A stretch of DNA of 64,000 nucleotides from an uncultured Agathobacter sp. (GCA_934358675.1 CAKRKX010000003.1:1-64000), one strand, 5' to 3'. Numbered from the stretch's first letter, positions 18,170 to 26,431 are shown. Notes: generated by a model from the letters alone, not told the origin. Program-made: numbers and translations.

Positions 18170-18260
18170 TATCGTTTTTTACAATACAAATTGAAAAAGA
18201 GTATCTATAATCAGACACAAGTTAGACAAAGGCGTCAACCATAGAGGTTGGCGCTTTTTT
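18170..18260 (+). promoter_or_regulatory. Promoter and hairpin leader L1 of the oxidoreductase operon
   Basis: A 21-base stretch beginning TATCGTTTTTTACA (18170-18190) recurs identically at 21671-21691. A TATAAT lies at 18206-18211. GACAAAGGCGTC (18225-18236), also repeated in L2, opens a 9-bp hairpin with a 5-base loop (18232-18254) followed by six T. The hairpin looks like an intrinsic terminator placed just before the ribosome site of the first gene, so it may be an attenuator. Confidence 0.65.
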
Positions 18261-18288
18261 GATTCATATGGCTAAGGAGGATTGGATT

Positions 18289-18603
18289 ATGGGAAGAATT
18301 GAAAATCACCCGATTCTCGGACCTAGTCCGGAAGGGAAAACAGTTACCTTTTATTATAACGGAACTCCGATGGAGGGACTTGAGGGAGAGCCGATCATGT
18401 CGGCACTGAAAGTCAATGGTGTCATGGTACATCGTTACACCGCCAAGACACATGAGCCGCGAGGCGTCTTCTGTGCGATCGGAAGATGCACGGATTGTGT
18501 CATGATCGTTGATGGAAAACCGAATGTCAGAACCTGTATTACACCTCTGAAAGAAGGAATGAAAGTGGAGACACAGTACGGGGTTAGTAGTAAGGAGGCC
18601 TAA
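18289..18603 (+). CDS. (2Fe-2S)-binding subunit of a multisubunit FAD dehydrogenase
   Basis: A small ferredoxin-like subunit (104 aa) of the kind found with sarcosine oxidase, hydrogen cyanide synthase (HcnA), opine oxidase and D-hydroxyproline dehydrogenase complexes. It carries FYYNGTPMEGLEGEPIMSALKVNG, then CAIGRCTDC and a later Cys (VRTCITPL), the ligands of a plant-type [2Fe-2S] centre. It would pass electrons from the FAD subunits encoded downstream. The ATG at 18289 is chosen for the AAGGAGG eight bases ahead. It is the first gene of an operon and lies 2 bp before the FAD/NAD subunit gene. Confidence 0.88.
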   Translation: MGRIENHPILGPSPEGKTVTFYYNGTPMEGLEGEPIMSALKVNGVMVHRYTAKTHEPRGVFCAIGRCTDCVMIVDGKPNVRTCITPLKEGMKVETQYGVSSKEA

Positions 18604-18605
18604 AT

Positions 18606-20198
18606 ATGGAAGTAAAACGTTATGATATGATCGTCGTCGGCGCAGGTCCTGCCGGACTTTCCGCAGCAATTGAGGCTGCAAAACATGGTGTAAAACCAAT
18701 CGTATTTGATGAAAATGCCAGACCGGGCGGTCAGCTTTTTAAACAGATTCATAAATTTTTTGGCTCGAAAGAGCATAAAGCTAAGATCCGAGGATTCAAG
18801 ATCGGCGAGGAACTCCTCGCAGAAGCCGAGAAATACGGTGTTGAGGTTGTCTTGAATGCAACCGTGGTCGGATTGTATCCGGACAAAGAAGTTACCGTTC
18901 GTATCGAGGGTGAGATCAGACATTTCAAGGGAGACAGTATTCTGATCGCAACAGGAGCATCCGAGAATATGGTCAACTTCAAGGGATGGACGCTTCCGGG
19001 TGTCATTGGAGCAGGAGCAGCACAGACCATGATGAACCTTCATCATATCCTTCCGGGTAACAAAGTTCTGATGCTTGGTTCCGGAAACGTTGGTCTGGTC
19101 GTCAGCTTCCAGTTGATGCAGGCGGGATGTGAAGTCGTAGCTCTCTGTGATGCAGCGCCGAGGATCGGTGGATACGGTGTCCATGCCGCAAAAGTCGCAA
19201 GATGCGGCGTTCCGTTCTATCTGTCCCACACGATTGTGGAGGCAGAGGGAGACGAATGTGTCACCGGTGTAACGATCGGACAGGTCGGACCGGACTGGAA
19301 GATCATTCTGGGCACGGAAAAGCATTTCGATGTTGATACGATCTGCCTTGCCGTCGGATTATCTCCGATGTCACAGCTTTTGGATCAGGCCGGATGTAAG
19401 ATGAAAGATACCAAGGGAGGCTTTGTTCCGGATTGTGATGAGGAAGGACAGACCAGTGTTCCGGGAATCTATGCAGCGGGTGATGTATCCGGTATCGAGG
19501 AAGCCAGCTCCGCAATGATCGAGGGACGTATGAGTGGTATTACGATTGCCGAATACCTCGGCTTTGCAGAAACAGAGGAAAAAGAAGCGCGCATCAAGGA
19601 ACTCGAGGCCCAGCTTGATACACTGCGTCAGGGTATGTTTGCTCCGTGCAACCGCGGAAAGAAGATTGAAAAAACCGAGGAAGGTATCGATATATCCGAA
19701 AATCTCCTCACCAATGGTTTTGTCGGGGATGATGAGATCGAGCGTTTTCCGGGTGTGACAAAGCAGAGAAAGATTCATCCGGTCATGGAGTGCACACAGA
19801 ATATTCCGTGTAACCCTTGTCAGGATGCCTGCAAGCGCGGATGTATCACGATCGGAAAGAATATCACTTCTCTTCCGGTGGTGGATAACGAACACGAGTG
19901 TATCGGCTGCGGAATGTGTGTTGCAAGCTGTTCCGGACAGGCAATCTTCCTTGTGGAGGAGGATGTCGAGCCGGGATACGGCGAGGTTACGATGCCGTAT
20001 GAGTTTATGCCGCTTCCGAAGGTCGGAGATAAAGGCGTTGCCTGTGGTAGAAATGGTAAGGAAGTTTGTGAGTGCGAAGTGACTAAGGTTCGTACAAGCC
20101 CTGCATTCGATCACACGAATCTGCTTACCATCAAAGTTCCGAATGACATGCTTATGAAGGCTCGTTTTTACAGAGCCGAAAAGGAGGCTGCTTTATGA
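18606..20198 (+). CDS. FAD/NAD(P)-dependent oxidoreductase with ferredoxin-type clusters
   Basis: The large electron-transfer subunit of the complex (530 aa). It has an N-terminal FAD-binding motif GAGPAGLSAAIEA (12-24), a second Rossmann motif GSGNVGLVVSFQL (about 158-170) and a GIYAAGDVSG segment. A Cys-rich C-terminal part has CTQNIPCNPCQDACKRGC and CIGCGMCVASC, enough ligands for two [4Fe-4S] clusters, plus further cysteines (ACGRNGKEVCEC). It resembles HcnB, OoxA or the alpha subunit of dye-linked proline dehydrogenase, which accept electrons from an amino-acid-oxidising FAD partner. Its stop overlaps the next start by 4 bp. Whether the final acceptor is NAD, ferredoxin or a quinone cannot be told. 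Confidence 0.9.
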   Translation: MEVKRYDMIVVGAGPAGLSAAIEAAKHGVKPIVFDENARPGGQLFKQIHKFFGSKEHKAKIRGFKIGEELLAEAEKYGVEVVLNATVVGLYPDKEVTVRIEGEIRHFKGDSILIATGASENMVNFKGWTLPGVIGAGAAQTMMNLHHILPGNKVLMLGSGNVGLVVSFQLMQAGCEVVALCDAAPRIGGYGVHAAKVARCGVPFYLSHTIVEAEGDECVTGVTIGQVGPDWKIILGTEKHFDVDTICLAVGLSPMSQLLDQAGCKMKDTKGGFVPDCDEEGQTSVPGIYAAGDVSGIEEASSAMIEGRMSGITIAEYLGFAETEEKEARIKELEAQLDTLRQGMFAPCNRGKKIEKTEEGIDISENLLTNGFVGDDEIERFPGVTKQRKIHPVMECTQNIPCNPCQDACKRGCITIGKNITSLPVVDNEHECIGCGMCVASCSGQAIFLVEEDVEPGYGEVTMPYEFMPLPKVGDKGVACGRNGKEVCECEVTKVRTSPAFDHTNLLTIKVPNDMLMKARFYRAEKEAAL

Positions 20199-20527
20199 TC
20201 GACATCAGAAAGAAATTAGACGAAATCGGACCGTTTGTACCGGGTGTGGATGATGGCTTATTGGTATGCAGATGCGAAGAAGTCACAAAAGGTGAGATCC
20301 GGAAAGCGGTGCATGAAGGCATTTTCACGATTGAGGAAATGCGCAGATATTTGAGAAACGGCATGGGGCTTTGTCAGGGACAGACCTGCAGCAGACTGGT
20401 GAAATCCATTATGGCGGCGGAGCTGAAGGAAGCGCCGGATTATGTGGAGCCTGCTTCCGCAAGAGCACCTATGAGACCGAGTGAAATGGAGATTTTAGGA
20501 AAGGATCAGGGTGGTGAACATGAATAA
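20195..20527 (+). CDS. BFD-like [2Fe-2S] subunit
   Basis: A 110-residue protein with the bacterioferritin-associated-ferredoxin fold. The four cysteines are arranged as VCRCEEV and LCQGQTC, about 35 residues apart. Such modules are fused to or encoded beside HcnB/OoxA-type flavoproteins and hold one [2Fe-2S] cluster that links the two flavin subunits. It overlaps the preceding gene by 4 bp and the following one by 8 bp, which argues for a fixed-ratio complex. The last 30 residues are Pro/Ala/Glu-rich and probably flexible. Confidence 0.88.
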   Translation: MIDIRKKLDEIGPFVPGVDDGLLVCRCEEVTKGEIRKAVHEGIFTIEEMRRYLRNGMGLCQGQTCSRLVKSIMAAELKEAPDYVEPASARAPMRPSEMEILGKDQGGEHE

Positions 20528-21659
20528 AACAGCAGATGTAATCATTATCGGCGGCGGTGTTGTCGGATGTGCCGCAGCTTACTACCTTGCAAAATCCGGA
20601 ACAAAGAATGTGATCGTGCTGGAGTCTACCAAAAGCATCGGACACGGCGGAAGCTGCCGTAACGGTGGTGGTGTTCGTCAGTCCGGTCGAGATGTGAGAG
20701 AACTTCCGTATGCGATGTACGGCATTCAGCATATGTGGCCGACACTTTCCGAAGAACTCGGCGTGGATGTGGAATACACGCAGAAAGGTAACTTGCGACT
20801 CGGCAAGACAGAGGCTCATTTGAAAAAACTTCAGACGCTCGCTGATAATGCGAAGAAAGTAGGACTTGGTGTTGAGATGGTCGATGCGAAAGAAGTGCAG
20901 GAGATCTGCCCATATCTTTCCAAAGAGATCATCGGCGCAAGCTGGTGCCCGACCGACGGACACGCGAATCCGCTGACGACAACCTTAGGCTATTATAAAC
21001 GCTCCTTAGAGCTTGGAGTTTCCTATTATACCGATGCAAAAGTTGCAACACTGAAAAAGGTTCGCGGAAAAGTGCGTCAGGTTATTTTGACCGATGGAAC
21101 GATTTTTGAAGGAGAGCAGATCATTCTTGCAGCCGGTTACGAAAGCCGTGCGATCGCAAGAACCGTCGGTGTGGATCTTCCGATGACACGCCTGATCGAT
21201 GAGATGTTTGTAACCGAGATGCAGCCGCATATGTTTGATATCATGCTTGGTACCGCAGATGCTGATTTCTACGGACATCAGGCACATCATGGTTCCTTTG
21301 TATTCGGCTCCGAGTGTGGATACGAGGAAGTGACCGATATGGATGATCCGTCTAAATTGTATACAAACTCGATGACACTTTCTGCAAGCTGCAGAGCGGT
21401 TATGGATTATGTTCCGTGCCTGAAAGACGCCAAAGTTGTTCGAAGCTGGTGCGGATGGCTGGATGATGCATTTGACGGCGTTCCGTTCATCGGACCTTGT
21501 CCGGATGCGGAGGGACTGATCGTTGCATGCGGATTTACGGGTCACGGTTTCGGAACCGCTCCGGTTGTCGGACTGATGCTCTCCCAGATGGTACATGGAG
21601 AGAAGACCGTCGTTGACCTGAGTGCTCTTGCACCAAACCGCTTTATGCCAAATAAATAA
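20520..21659 (+). CDS. FAD-dependent amino-acid/imino-acid dehydrogenase subunit (DadA/HcnC type)
   Basis: The catalytic subunit expected to oxidise the substrate's C-N bond. It starts with the dinucleotide motif VIIIGGGVVGCAAAYYLAKSG (residues 6-26) followed by an acidic residue at the end of beta-2 (VLES), and has the C-terminal D-amino-acid-oxidase-family motif GLIVACGFTGHGFGTAPVVG. Relatives oxidise glycine, sarcosine, D-amino acids, L-proline, hydroxyproline or opines, so the substrate is left open. The ATG at 20520 follows AGGGTGGTG; a GTG at 20511 is possible. A second leader (L2) begins right after this gene, dividing the cluster into two transcription units. Confidence 0.88.
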   Translation: MNKTADVIIIGGGVVGCAAAYYLAKSGTKNVIVLESTKSIGHGGSCRNGGGVRQSGRDVRELPYAMYGIQHMWPTLSEELGVDVEYTQKGNLRLGKTEAHLKKLQTLADNAKKVGLGVEMVDAKEVQEICPYLSKEIIGASWCPTDGHANPLTTTLGYYKRSLELGVSYYTDAKVATLKKVRGKVRQVILTDGTIFEGEQIILAAGYESRAIARTVGVDLPMTRLIDEMFVTEMQPHMFDIMLGTADADFYGHQAHHGSFVFGSECGYEEVTDMDDPSKLYTNSMTLSASCRAVMDYVPCLKDAKVVRSWCGWLDDAFDGVPFIGPCPDAEGLIVACGFTGHGFGTAPVVGLMLSQMVHGEKTVVDLSALAPNRFMPNK

Positions 21660-21670
21660 AATCGGGTTTC

Positions 21671-21803
21671 TATCGTTTTTTACAATACAAAACAATCCCA
21701 AAAAGCTAATATAGAATCACAAAACGTACTTGAATTGCTTACGGCAATGTGCTAAATTGAAGAGGACAAAGGCGTCAGATAGAGGATATCTGGCGCCTTT
21801 TTT
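21671..21803 (+). promoter_or_regulatory. Promoter and hairpin leader L2 of the OCD-permease operon
   Basis: Repeats the 21-base block of L1 (21671-21691) and the GACAAAGGCGTC block (21765-21776). TAATAT at 21707-21712 stands at the same distance (22 bp) from TTTACA as TATAAT does in L1. The leader ends in an 11-bp hairpin (21771-21797, loop GAGGA) with a T run. L2 is about 45 bases longer than L1 between -10 box and hairpin and holds an extra ATTGC/GCAAT stem at 21733-21747. Confidence 0.65.
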
Positions 21804-21837
21804 CTCTTTCGCGAAGATGTGAAGGAGGATGACAACT

Positions 21838-22971
21838 ATGGATACAAAAATTGATTTTCTTTATCTGTCCGAGCCGGATATGATCAAGGCCGGAGTCAAG
21901 GATATGAGCAAATGCGTCGATTGCATGGAGGATCTGCTTGTCACTTTAAATAAAGGCGATTACATGATGGGCGGCGAGAACCACAATTCGCACGGCTGCA
22001 TGATCATGTTCCCGGATGATCCGAAATTCCCAGGCATGCCGAAGAACGGACCGGACCGCAGATTTATGGCGATGCCGGCATATCTCGGTGGCAAGCATCA
22101 GCTTGCCGGCATGAAGTGGTATGGTTCCAACATCGAGAATAAGGAAAAAGGACTTCCGCGTTCCATTCTTATGATGATGTTGAACGATAAGGACACCGGA
22201 GCACCACTCGCACTGATGTCCGCGAACCTGCTCAGTTCCTACCGTACGGGTGGAATCCCTGGTGTCGGAGCAAGATATCTGGCAAGAAAGGATTCCAAAG
22301 TTGTATCGATCATCGGACCGGGCGTCATGGGAAAGACTTCTCTGGCAGCATTTATGGCGGTATGTCCGAATATCGATACACTCAAGATCAAAGGCAGAGG
22401 TGCCAAATCTATCGACAATTTTGTCGCATGGGCGAAGGCAGAGTTTCCACAGTTGAAAGAAATTATTGTCTGCAAGGACAATGAAGAAGCAATACGGGAC
22501 AGCGATATTATCAGTTTTACCACAACCGTGTTAAACGACGTATCCACATTCCCTGAAATCAAGGAAGAATGGGTGAAAAAAGGCGCTCTGATCTCGATGC
22601 CGTCCGCCGCAAGGTTTGACAGCAATGAATTTGTTGCAAAGCGCTGCAAGATGGTGGTCGACAATTACAGCCTGTATGAGGCGTGGGAAGAGGAGTATCC
22701 GTATCCGACATACGATACGGTCTGCATCGTCGGATCGCTTTTTACGGATCTGGTGCATGAGGGACTGGCAAAACGCGAAGATATTATCGACATCTCTGAC
22801 ATTATCACAGGAAAGCATGTCGGTCGGGAAAGCGATGACGAGATCATCATCTTTTCCGTGGGCGGTATGCCGGTTGAGGACATTGCGTGGGGACACGAGG
22901 TGTACAAGAATGCACTTGCAAATGGAATCGGTGTAACGCTTCCGCTGTGGGACAAGCCCGACATGGCATAA
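21838..22971 (+). CDS. Ornithine cyclodeaminase / mu-crystallin family protein
   Basis: An NAD(P)-binding enzyme of the OCD family (377 aa). Seen: a conserved Lys in GMKWYGSN (about 93), SANLLSSYRTGGIPGVGARYLA, and the nucleotide-binding motif GPGVMGKTSLAAF (about 160-172) ahead of a Rossmann domain. Family members include ornithine cyclodeaminase, alanine dehydrogenase and pyrroline-2-carboxylate reductase. I recall close clostridial relatives annotated as tyramine oxidase subunit B, a name whose basis I cannot verify. Beside an FAD amino/imino-acid dehydrogenase, a role in reducing or cyclising the imine product is plausible. The ATG at 21838 is chosen because AAGGAGG lies 9 bp upstream; an ATG at 21829 abuts that site. 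Confidence 0.88.
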   Translation: MDTKIDFLYLSEPDMIKAGVKDMSKCVDCMEDLLVTLNKGDYMMGGENHNSHGCMIMFPDDPKFPGMPKNGPDRRFMAMPAYLGGKHQLAGMKWYGSNIENKEKGLPRSILMMMLNDKDTGAPLALMSANLLSSYRTGGIPGVGARYLARKDSKVVSIIGPGVMGKTSLAAFMAVCPNIDTLKIKGRGAKSIDNFVAWAKAEFPQLKEIIVCKDNEEAIRDSDIISFTTTVLNDVSTFPEIKEEWVKKGALISMPSAARFDSNEFVAKRCKMVVDNYSLYEAWEEEYPYPTYDTVCIVGSLFTDLVHEGLAKREDIIDISDIITGKHVGRESDDEIIIFSVGGMPVEDIAWGHEVYKNALANGIGVTLPLWDKPDMA

Positions 22972-22977
22972 GAGGCG

Positions 22978-23763
22978 ATGTTTATGAATCTACTGCAGCC
23001 ATATGTACAGAAAAATGCGAAAGAATACGAAAGTATGCGAGGCAATGGCAGCCATATTTTTGAATATTATGCGTTTGAGGAGGAGCCGGCGGCACAGCCG
23101 ATCAATGCGGTGCCGGATGGCTGCGTGGATTTGTTATATGCGATCGGGGAGGACGATGTCCGCTGTTTTCTTGGCGGAACGGTTCTGAAAATGAAATATT
23201 GGCCTTTTGAAAAGAACCGGACCTATTTCGGTATCCGCTTCAATCCGGGACAATGCATTTTACCGAAAGGAATTTCCATCGAGGATATTATCAACATCGA
23301 TATTGAGATTCCGTCCGATGCGTACGGTTCACAGATCGATGAATCGCTCGCACAGGCAAAAAGCATGGAAGAACGGGCAGCGATCATTCATCGGATGCTT
23401 GCGGATGCAAAACGGAAACAGATATCTGCGGATTCCAAGGAAGAGATTGAAGCTTATATTCGAAATCGGATCTATGAGACAAAAGGCACCGTATCCATAA
23501 AGGAAATTTCGCAGGATACCGGATATTCCGAGTGTTATGTGCGCAGAACGTTTCATGAACTGCACGGTATCAGCCCGAAGACATTTGAGAAGATCGTGCG
23601 TTTTCAGAATACGCTGGAGGAAATGGCGTTGCACAAAGATATGCCGTTTTACGATATGGCGCAGGAGAGCGGCTACTATGATCAGTCTCATATGGTAAAA
23701 GAATTCAAGAATTTCACGGGACTCACCCCGGAAAACTATCTGAAATATATGGAAAATGCGTGA
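22978..23763 (+). CDS. AraC-family transcriptional regulator
   Basis: A 261-residue regulator. The N-terminal half (to about 125) looks like the effector domain often found in such proteins (VPDGCVDLLYAIG, FLGGTVLKM, FGIRFNPGQC). The C-terminal 100 residues hold the two helix-turn-helix motifs of AraC/XylS (VSIKEISQDTGYSECYVRRTFHELHGISPKTF and FYDMAQESGYYDQSHMVKEFKNFTGLTPENYL). It lies inside the operon, 6 bp behind the OCD gene, and is the natural candidate to bind the 21-base element repeated in L1 and L2, since AraC activators often bind at or near the -35 region. An ATG two codons later (22984) is an equally possible start. Confidence 0.92.
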   Translation: MFMNLLQPYVQKNAKEYESMRGNGSHIFEYYAFEEEPAAQPINAVPDGCVDLLYAIGEDDVRCFLGGTVLKMKYWPFEKNRTYFGIRFNPGQCILPKGISIEDIINIDIEIPSDAYGSQIDESLAQAKSMEERAAIIHRMLADAKRKQISADSKEEIEAYIRNRIYETKGTVSIKEISQDTGYSECYVRRTFHELHGISPKTFEKIVRFQNTLEEMALHKDMPFYDMAQESGYYDQSHMVKEFKNFTGLTPENYLKYMENA

Positions 23764-23788
23764 CATGCATGACAAAGGAGGAAACACT

Positions 23789-24139
23789 ATGGAGACAGGG
23801 TTATCCAAAATTGAAATCATTACAAGTTTTACAAAATTTGCAGAACTGCAGAAAGAACTCAGTCACCTCGGCGTAAGAGGTATGACCGTTATGCAGGTAT
23901 TGGGCTGCGGAATTCAGAAAGGTTCTGCGGAATATGCAGTCGAAGAGAATGAAGAATTTGTGCTTCTTCCGAAGCAGCAGATCAATCTTGTGGTCGAAAC
24001 AAGTAAGGTACGCGAAATCGTCGAAGCGGTTAAGCAAATCTTATACACCGGTCACATCGGAGACGGTAAGATCTTTGTGTACGCTCTTGACAATGTGATC
24101 AAGGTTCGTACCGGAGACGAAGGTGTAGACGCACTCTAG
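23789..24139 (+). CDS. P-II family nitrogen regulatory protein
   Basis: A trimeric signal protein (116 aa) that normally senses ATP/ADP and 2-oxoglutarate and binds a target transporter or enzyme. The core follows P-II: an N-terminal strand (SKIEIITSF), GMTVMQVLGCG, the T-loop GIQKGSAEYAVEENEEFVLLPK and the C-terminal signature TGHIGDGKIFVYALDNVIKVRTG. The T-loop has the standard length, but the position of the uridylylated Tyr51 is Ala, with a Tyr one residue before. It is encoded 10 bp ahead of an APC-type permease instead of an AmtB ammonium channel, which suggests it gates that permease. The start follows AAAGGAGG. Confidence 0.9.
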   Translation: METGLSKIEIITSFTKFAELQKELSHLGVRGMTVMQVLGCGIQKGSAEYAVEENEEFVLLPKQQINLVVETSKVREIVEAVKQILYTGHIGDGKIFVYALDNVIKVRTGDEGVDAL

Positions 24140-24149
24140 GAGGCTGCTT

Positions 24150-25550
24150 ATGGAAGAAAAGAAATTAGGACTTGGAAGTGTTGTTTCGACATCCGTCGGA
24201 CTTGTCATTGCGACCAGCTGTTTGGTCTCGCTCGGACAGGGTGCCGGTGAAGTCGGAATCGTATTTATCGGAGCGATGGTAGTTGCATGCCTTTTGAATC
24301 TGACGACTATCGGATCTCTGTCGGAGTTAAATGCGCTGATGCCGAATATTACCGGTGGTCTTGCGCAGTATACATTAGCCTGCATGGGACCGCTTCCGAC
24401 GATCGTTTCCATGGTCGGCGGATACCTGATCTGTAATATTCTCTCGGCAGGGGTTGAGGCATCCATTTTTGCATATGCGATGTCGCAGGTCATCCCGCTG
24501 CCGATTCCGAGTATCGTGTATACCGCGGTCATGATGGCGGTTGTTATGATCGCCAATTTAAATGGTGTGGATATGTTTGCGAAGTTGCAGGATATTGTCG
24601 CATTTTTATTAGTAGGTTCTATGGTCGTTATGGGTCTGATCGGTGTATTTAAGCTTGGAACGGGTGAAGTAATCGCGCAGCCGGCCAATATGGCAACGAG
24701 TCCGGCGCAGGTCATCTCGATGACAGCCGTTGCGTTCTGGCTTTTTATCGGTGCCGAATTTGCAATCCCGATCTCCGGTCAGGTGAAAAATGCCAAGAAA
24801 AACGTGCCGCTCGGCATGGCACTCGGACTGATTATCATTCTGATCATGCAGTCGATCATGGTTTTGGGATTCTACCATTACACGCCTTGGACGGATCTTG
24901 CAAACTCGGCTGCACCGCACATGCTTTACGGAGAACTTCTTCTCGGAAAAGCCGGTAAAGTCTGGATGGCGTTAGTCGCAGCACTTGCGGTTATCAGTAC
25001 ACAGAACTCCGGCGTCAACGGACTGGCATACATCGGACAGGGCATGGCGAAGATGAACATGCTCCCGCAGATTTTTGCAAAGACCAACAAAAAAGGTGTT
25101 CCGTATTTTGGCGTCATTTCCATTTCGGTATCGATGTTTATCTTTGCCTATATCAGTGACGGATCTTCGGATATGATCGAATTCCTGATTCTCGTCGGAT
25201 CGGTGTTCTGGATGATCACATATATCTTCGCACACATGGATGTACTGATTCTGCGCAAAAAGCTTCCGCATGCACCGCGCAGCTTCAAAGTACCGTGCGG
25301 ACCGCTTTTTCCATTGATCGGAATTATCGGAACGACTTATATGATCCTCTACATCTCAACGGACCCGCATGAGAGACTGATGATCTGGCTGGTTACCGGT
25401 GTTACCGTTATCATGCTCAGCATCTATGCTTTCTTCTGGACAAAGTATAAGATGAAGATGCCGGTACTGAAGGCAGTTCCGATCGAGAAAGTTATGGCGA
25501 TGGACAACGAACTGTATTACAAAGTCCGCAGAATGCGGCATATCTGGTAA
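24150..25550 (+). CDS. APC-superfamily amino-acid permease
   Basis: An integral membrane transporter of 466 residues with about twelve hydrophobic segments. The first helix carries GLGSVVSTSVGLVIATSC, the glycine-rich region typical of the amino acid-polyamine-organocation family, and helix 6 has AVAFWLFIGAEFAIPISGQVKN. It probably imports the substrate of the dehydrogenase complex by H+ or Na+ symport. It is the last gene of the L2 operon, starts after AGGAGG, lies 10 bp behind the P-II gene and is ended by the terminator at 25571-25602. Substrate (amino acid, imino acid or opine) is not determinable. Confidence 0.92.
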   Translation: MEEKKLGLGSVVSTSVGLVIATSCLVSLGQGAGEVGIVFIGAMVVACLLNLTTIGSLSELNALMPNITGGLAQYTLACMGPLPTIVSMVGGYLICNILSAGVEASIFAYAMSQVIPLPIPSIVYTAVMMAVVMIANLNGVDMFAKLQDIVAFLLVGSMVVMGLIGVFKLGTGEVIAQPANMATSPAQVISMTAVAFWLFIGAEFAIPISGQVKNAKKNVPLGMALGLIIILIMQSIMVLGFYHYTPWTDLANSAAPHMLYGELLLGKAGKVWMALVAALAVISTQNSGVNGLAYIGQGMAKMNMLPQIFAKTNKKGVPYFGVISISVSMFIFAYISDGSSDMIEFLILVGSVFWMITYIFAHMDVLILRKKLPHAPRSFKVPCGPLFPLIGIIGTTYMILYISTDPHERLMIWLVTGVTVIMLSIYAFFWTKYKMKMPVLKAVPIEKVMAMDNELYYKVRRMRHIW

Positions 25551-25570
25551 AATTACATATGCTTTATTTT

Positions 25571-25602
25571 TAGAGCCTCGGATTTTCGGGGCTCTATTTT
25601 AT
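25571..25602 (+). terminator. Intrinsic terminator of the permease operon
   Basis: A 10-bp stem (TAGAGCCTCG/CGGGGCTCTA, one G-U) with a 6-base loop and TTTTATTT. Confidence 0.9.
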
Positions 25603-25641
25603 TTACTATCTTTCTATTGATATTATTTCGTATTTTGAAGA

Positions 25642-25841
25642 GGTGTCGCCCGATGCATAGTTATTTTCGTGCTAGTTATCCGAAATTACGAATTTACCGC
25701 AATATCCGTTTCCCTTTTTCTATGATTTATGTCCGCCAAAGTTTGGACAATTCCGCTGACGGTTGTTTGCCGAGACAAAGACTGCGTCCGAGTGATTTCG
25801 TCTAAAATCGCAGCAAAAATAACTATGCATCGGGCGACACC
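25642..25841. repeat. Palindromic element PE-1 (short, internally deleted copy)
   Basis: A 200-bp non-coding element bounded by a perfect 26-bp inverted repeat (25642-25667 and 25816-25841). Its 130-bp core (25672-25801) is about 95% identical to 28657-28786 in PE-2. The last 40 bases match the far end of PE-2, so PE-1 looks like PE-2 with the middle removed. No transposase is encoded. An open frame through it is not supported as coding. Confidence 0.8.
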
Positions 25842-25948
25842 CTTTAAAATCTCAAAATAATATCAAAAAAAGTTTGTTGAAAAAGTGTAACGAATCGAGA
25901 ATAATAAGCATAAATGGATAGAACAACGAAAAGGAAGGAGGCGAAGGA

Positions 25949-26431
25949 ATGCAGTCGATGGATGAAATCTATCAGAAGTATGCGCAGATGGTGTACCGAT
26001 ATCTGCTGTCGAAGACGCGTAGCGAAGATCTTGCGGAAGAACTGACGCAGGAGACATTTTACCAGGCGGTAAAAAGCATCGGAAGATACGACGGAAGCTG
26101 CAAGATCTCGACGTGGCTTTGTGCGATCGCAAAAAATCAGCTGCTGGCATATTACCGGAAGCATCCCACGGAGGAAGACATTGACGCGCAGCCGGGACTG
26201 TCGGGCGCGAGCGTTGAGTCGGAAATCCTGAATGCGGAGCATCGCGTGGAACTGATGCGAAAGCTGCATTCGTGCTCGGAGCCTTTTCGGGAAATCCTGT
26301 ATCTGAGGATTTTCGGAGGTCTGTCCTTCAAAGAAATCGGTGAGATTATGGGAAAGACGGAGAACTGGGCGCGCGTCAGCTACTATAGAGCCAAGGAGCG
26401 TTTGAAGAAGGAGGTTGAGAAGAATGAGTAG
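25949..26431 (+). CDS. ECF-type RNA polymerase sigma factor
   Basis: A sigma-70-family extracytoplasmic-function sigma factor (160 aa). Region 2 (DEIYQKYAQMVYRYLLSKTRSEDLAEELTQETFYQA, residues 5-40) binds core polymerase and the -10 element. Region 4 (about 100-155, FREILYLRIFGGLSFKEIGEIMGKTENWARVSYYRAKERL) binds the -35. GGAGG lies about 9 bp before the ATG. It overlaps by 8 bp the gene for a zinc-finger anti-sigma factor, the usual pairing. The regulon is unknown; a TGTAAC sequence about 65 bp upstream could be an autoregulated -35 element. Confidence 0.93.
   Translation: MQSMDEIYQKYAQMVYRYLLSKTRSEDLAEELTQETFYQAVKSIGRYDGSCKISTWLCAIAKNQLLAYYRKHPTEEDIDAQPGLSGASVESEILNAEHRVELMRKLHSCSEPFREILYLRIFGGLSFKEIGEIMGKTENWARVSYYRAKERLKKEVEKNE

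Noticed and set aside
18225..21803. ANTAR-type antiterminator RNA in leaders L1 and L2
   Set aside because: ANTAR targets need two tandem hairpins with A1/G4 hexaloops. The final hairpins have 5-base loops, and L1 has no room for a second hairpin after its -10 box, so the match is not supported. No ANTAR protein is encoded nearby.
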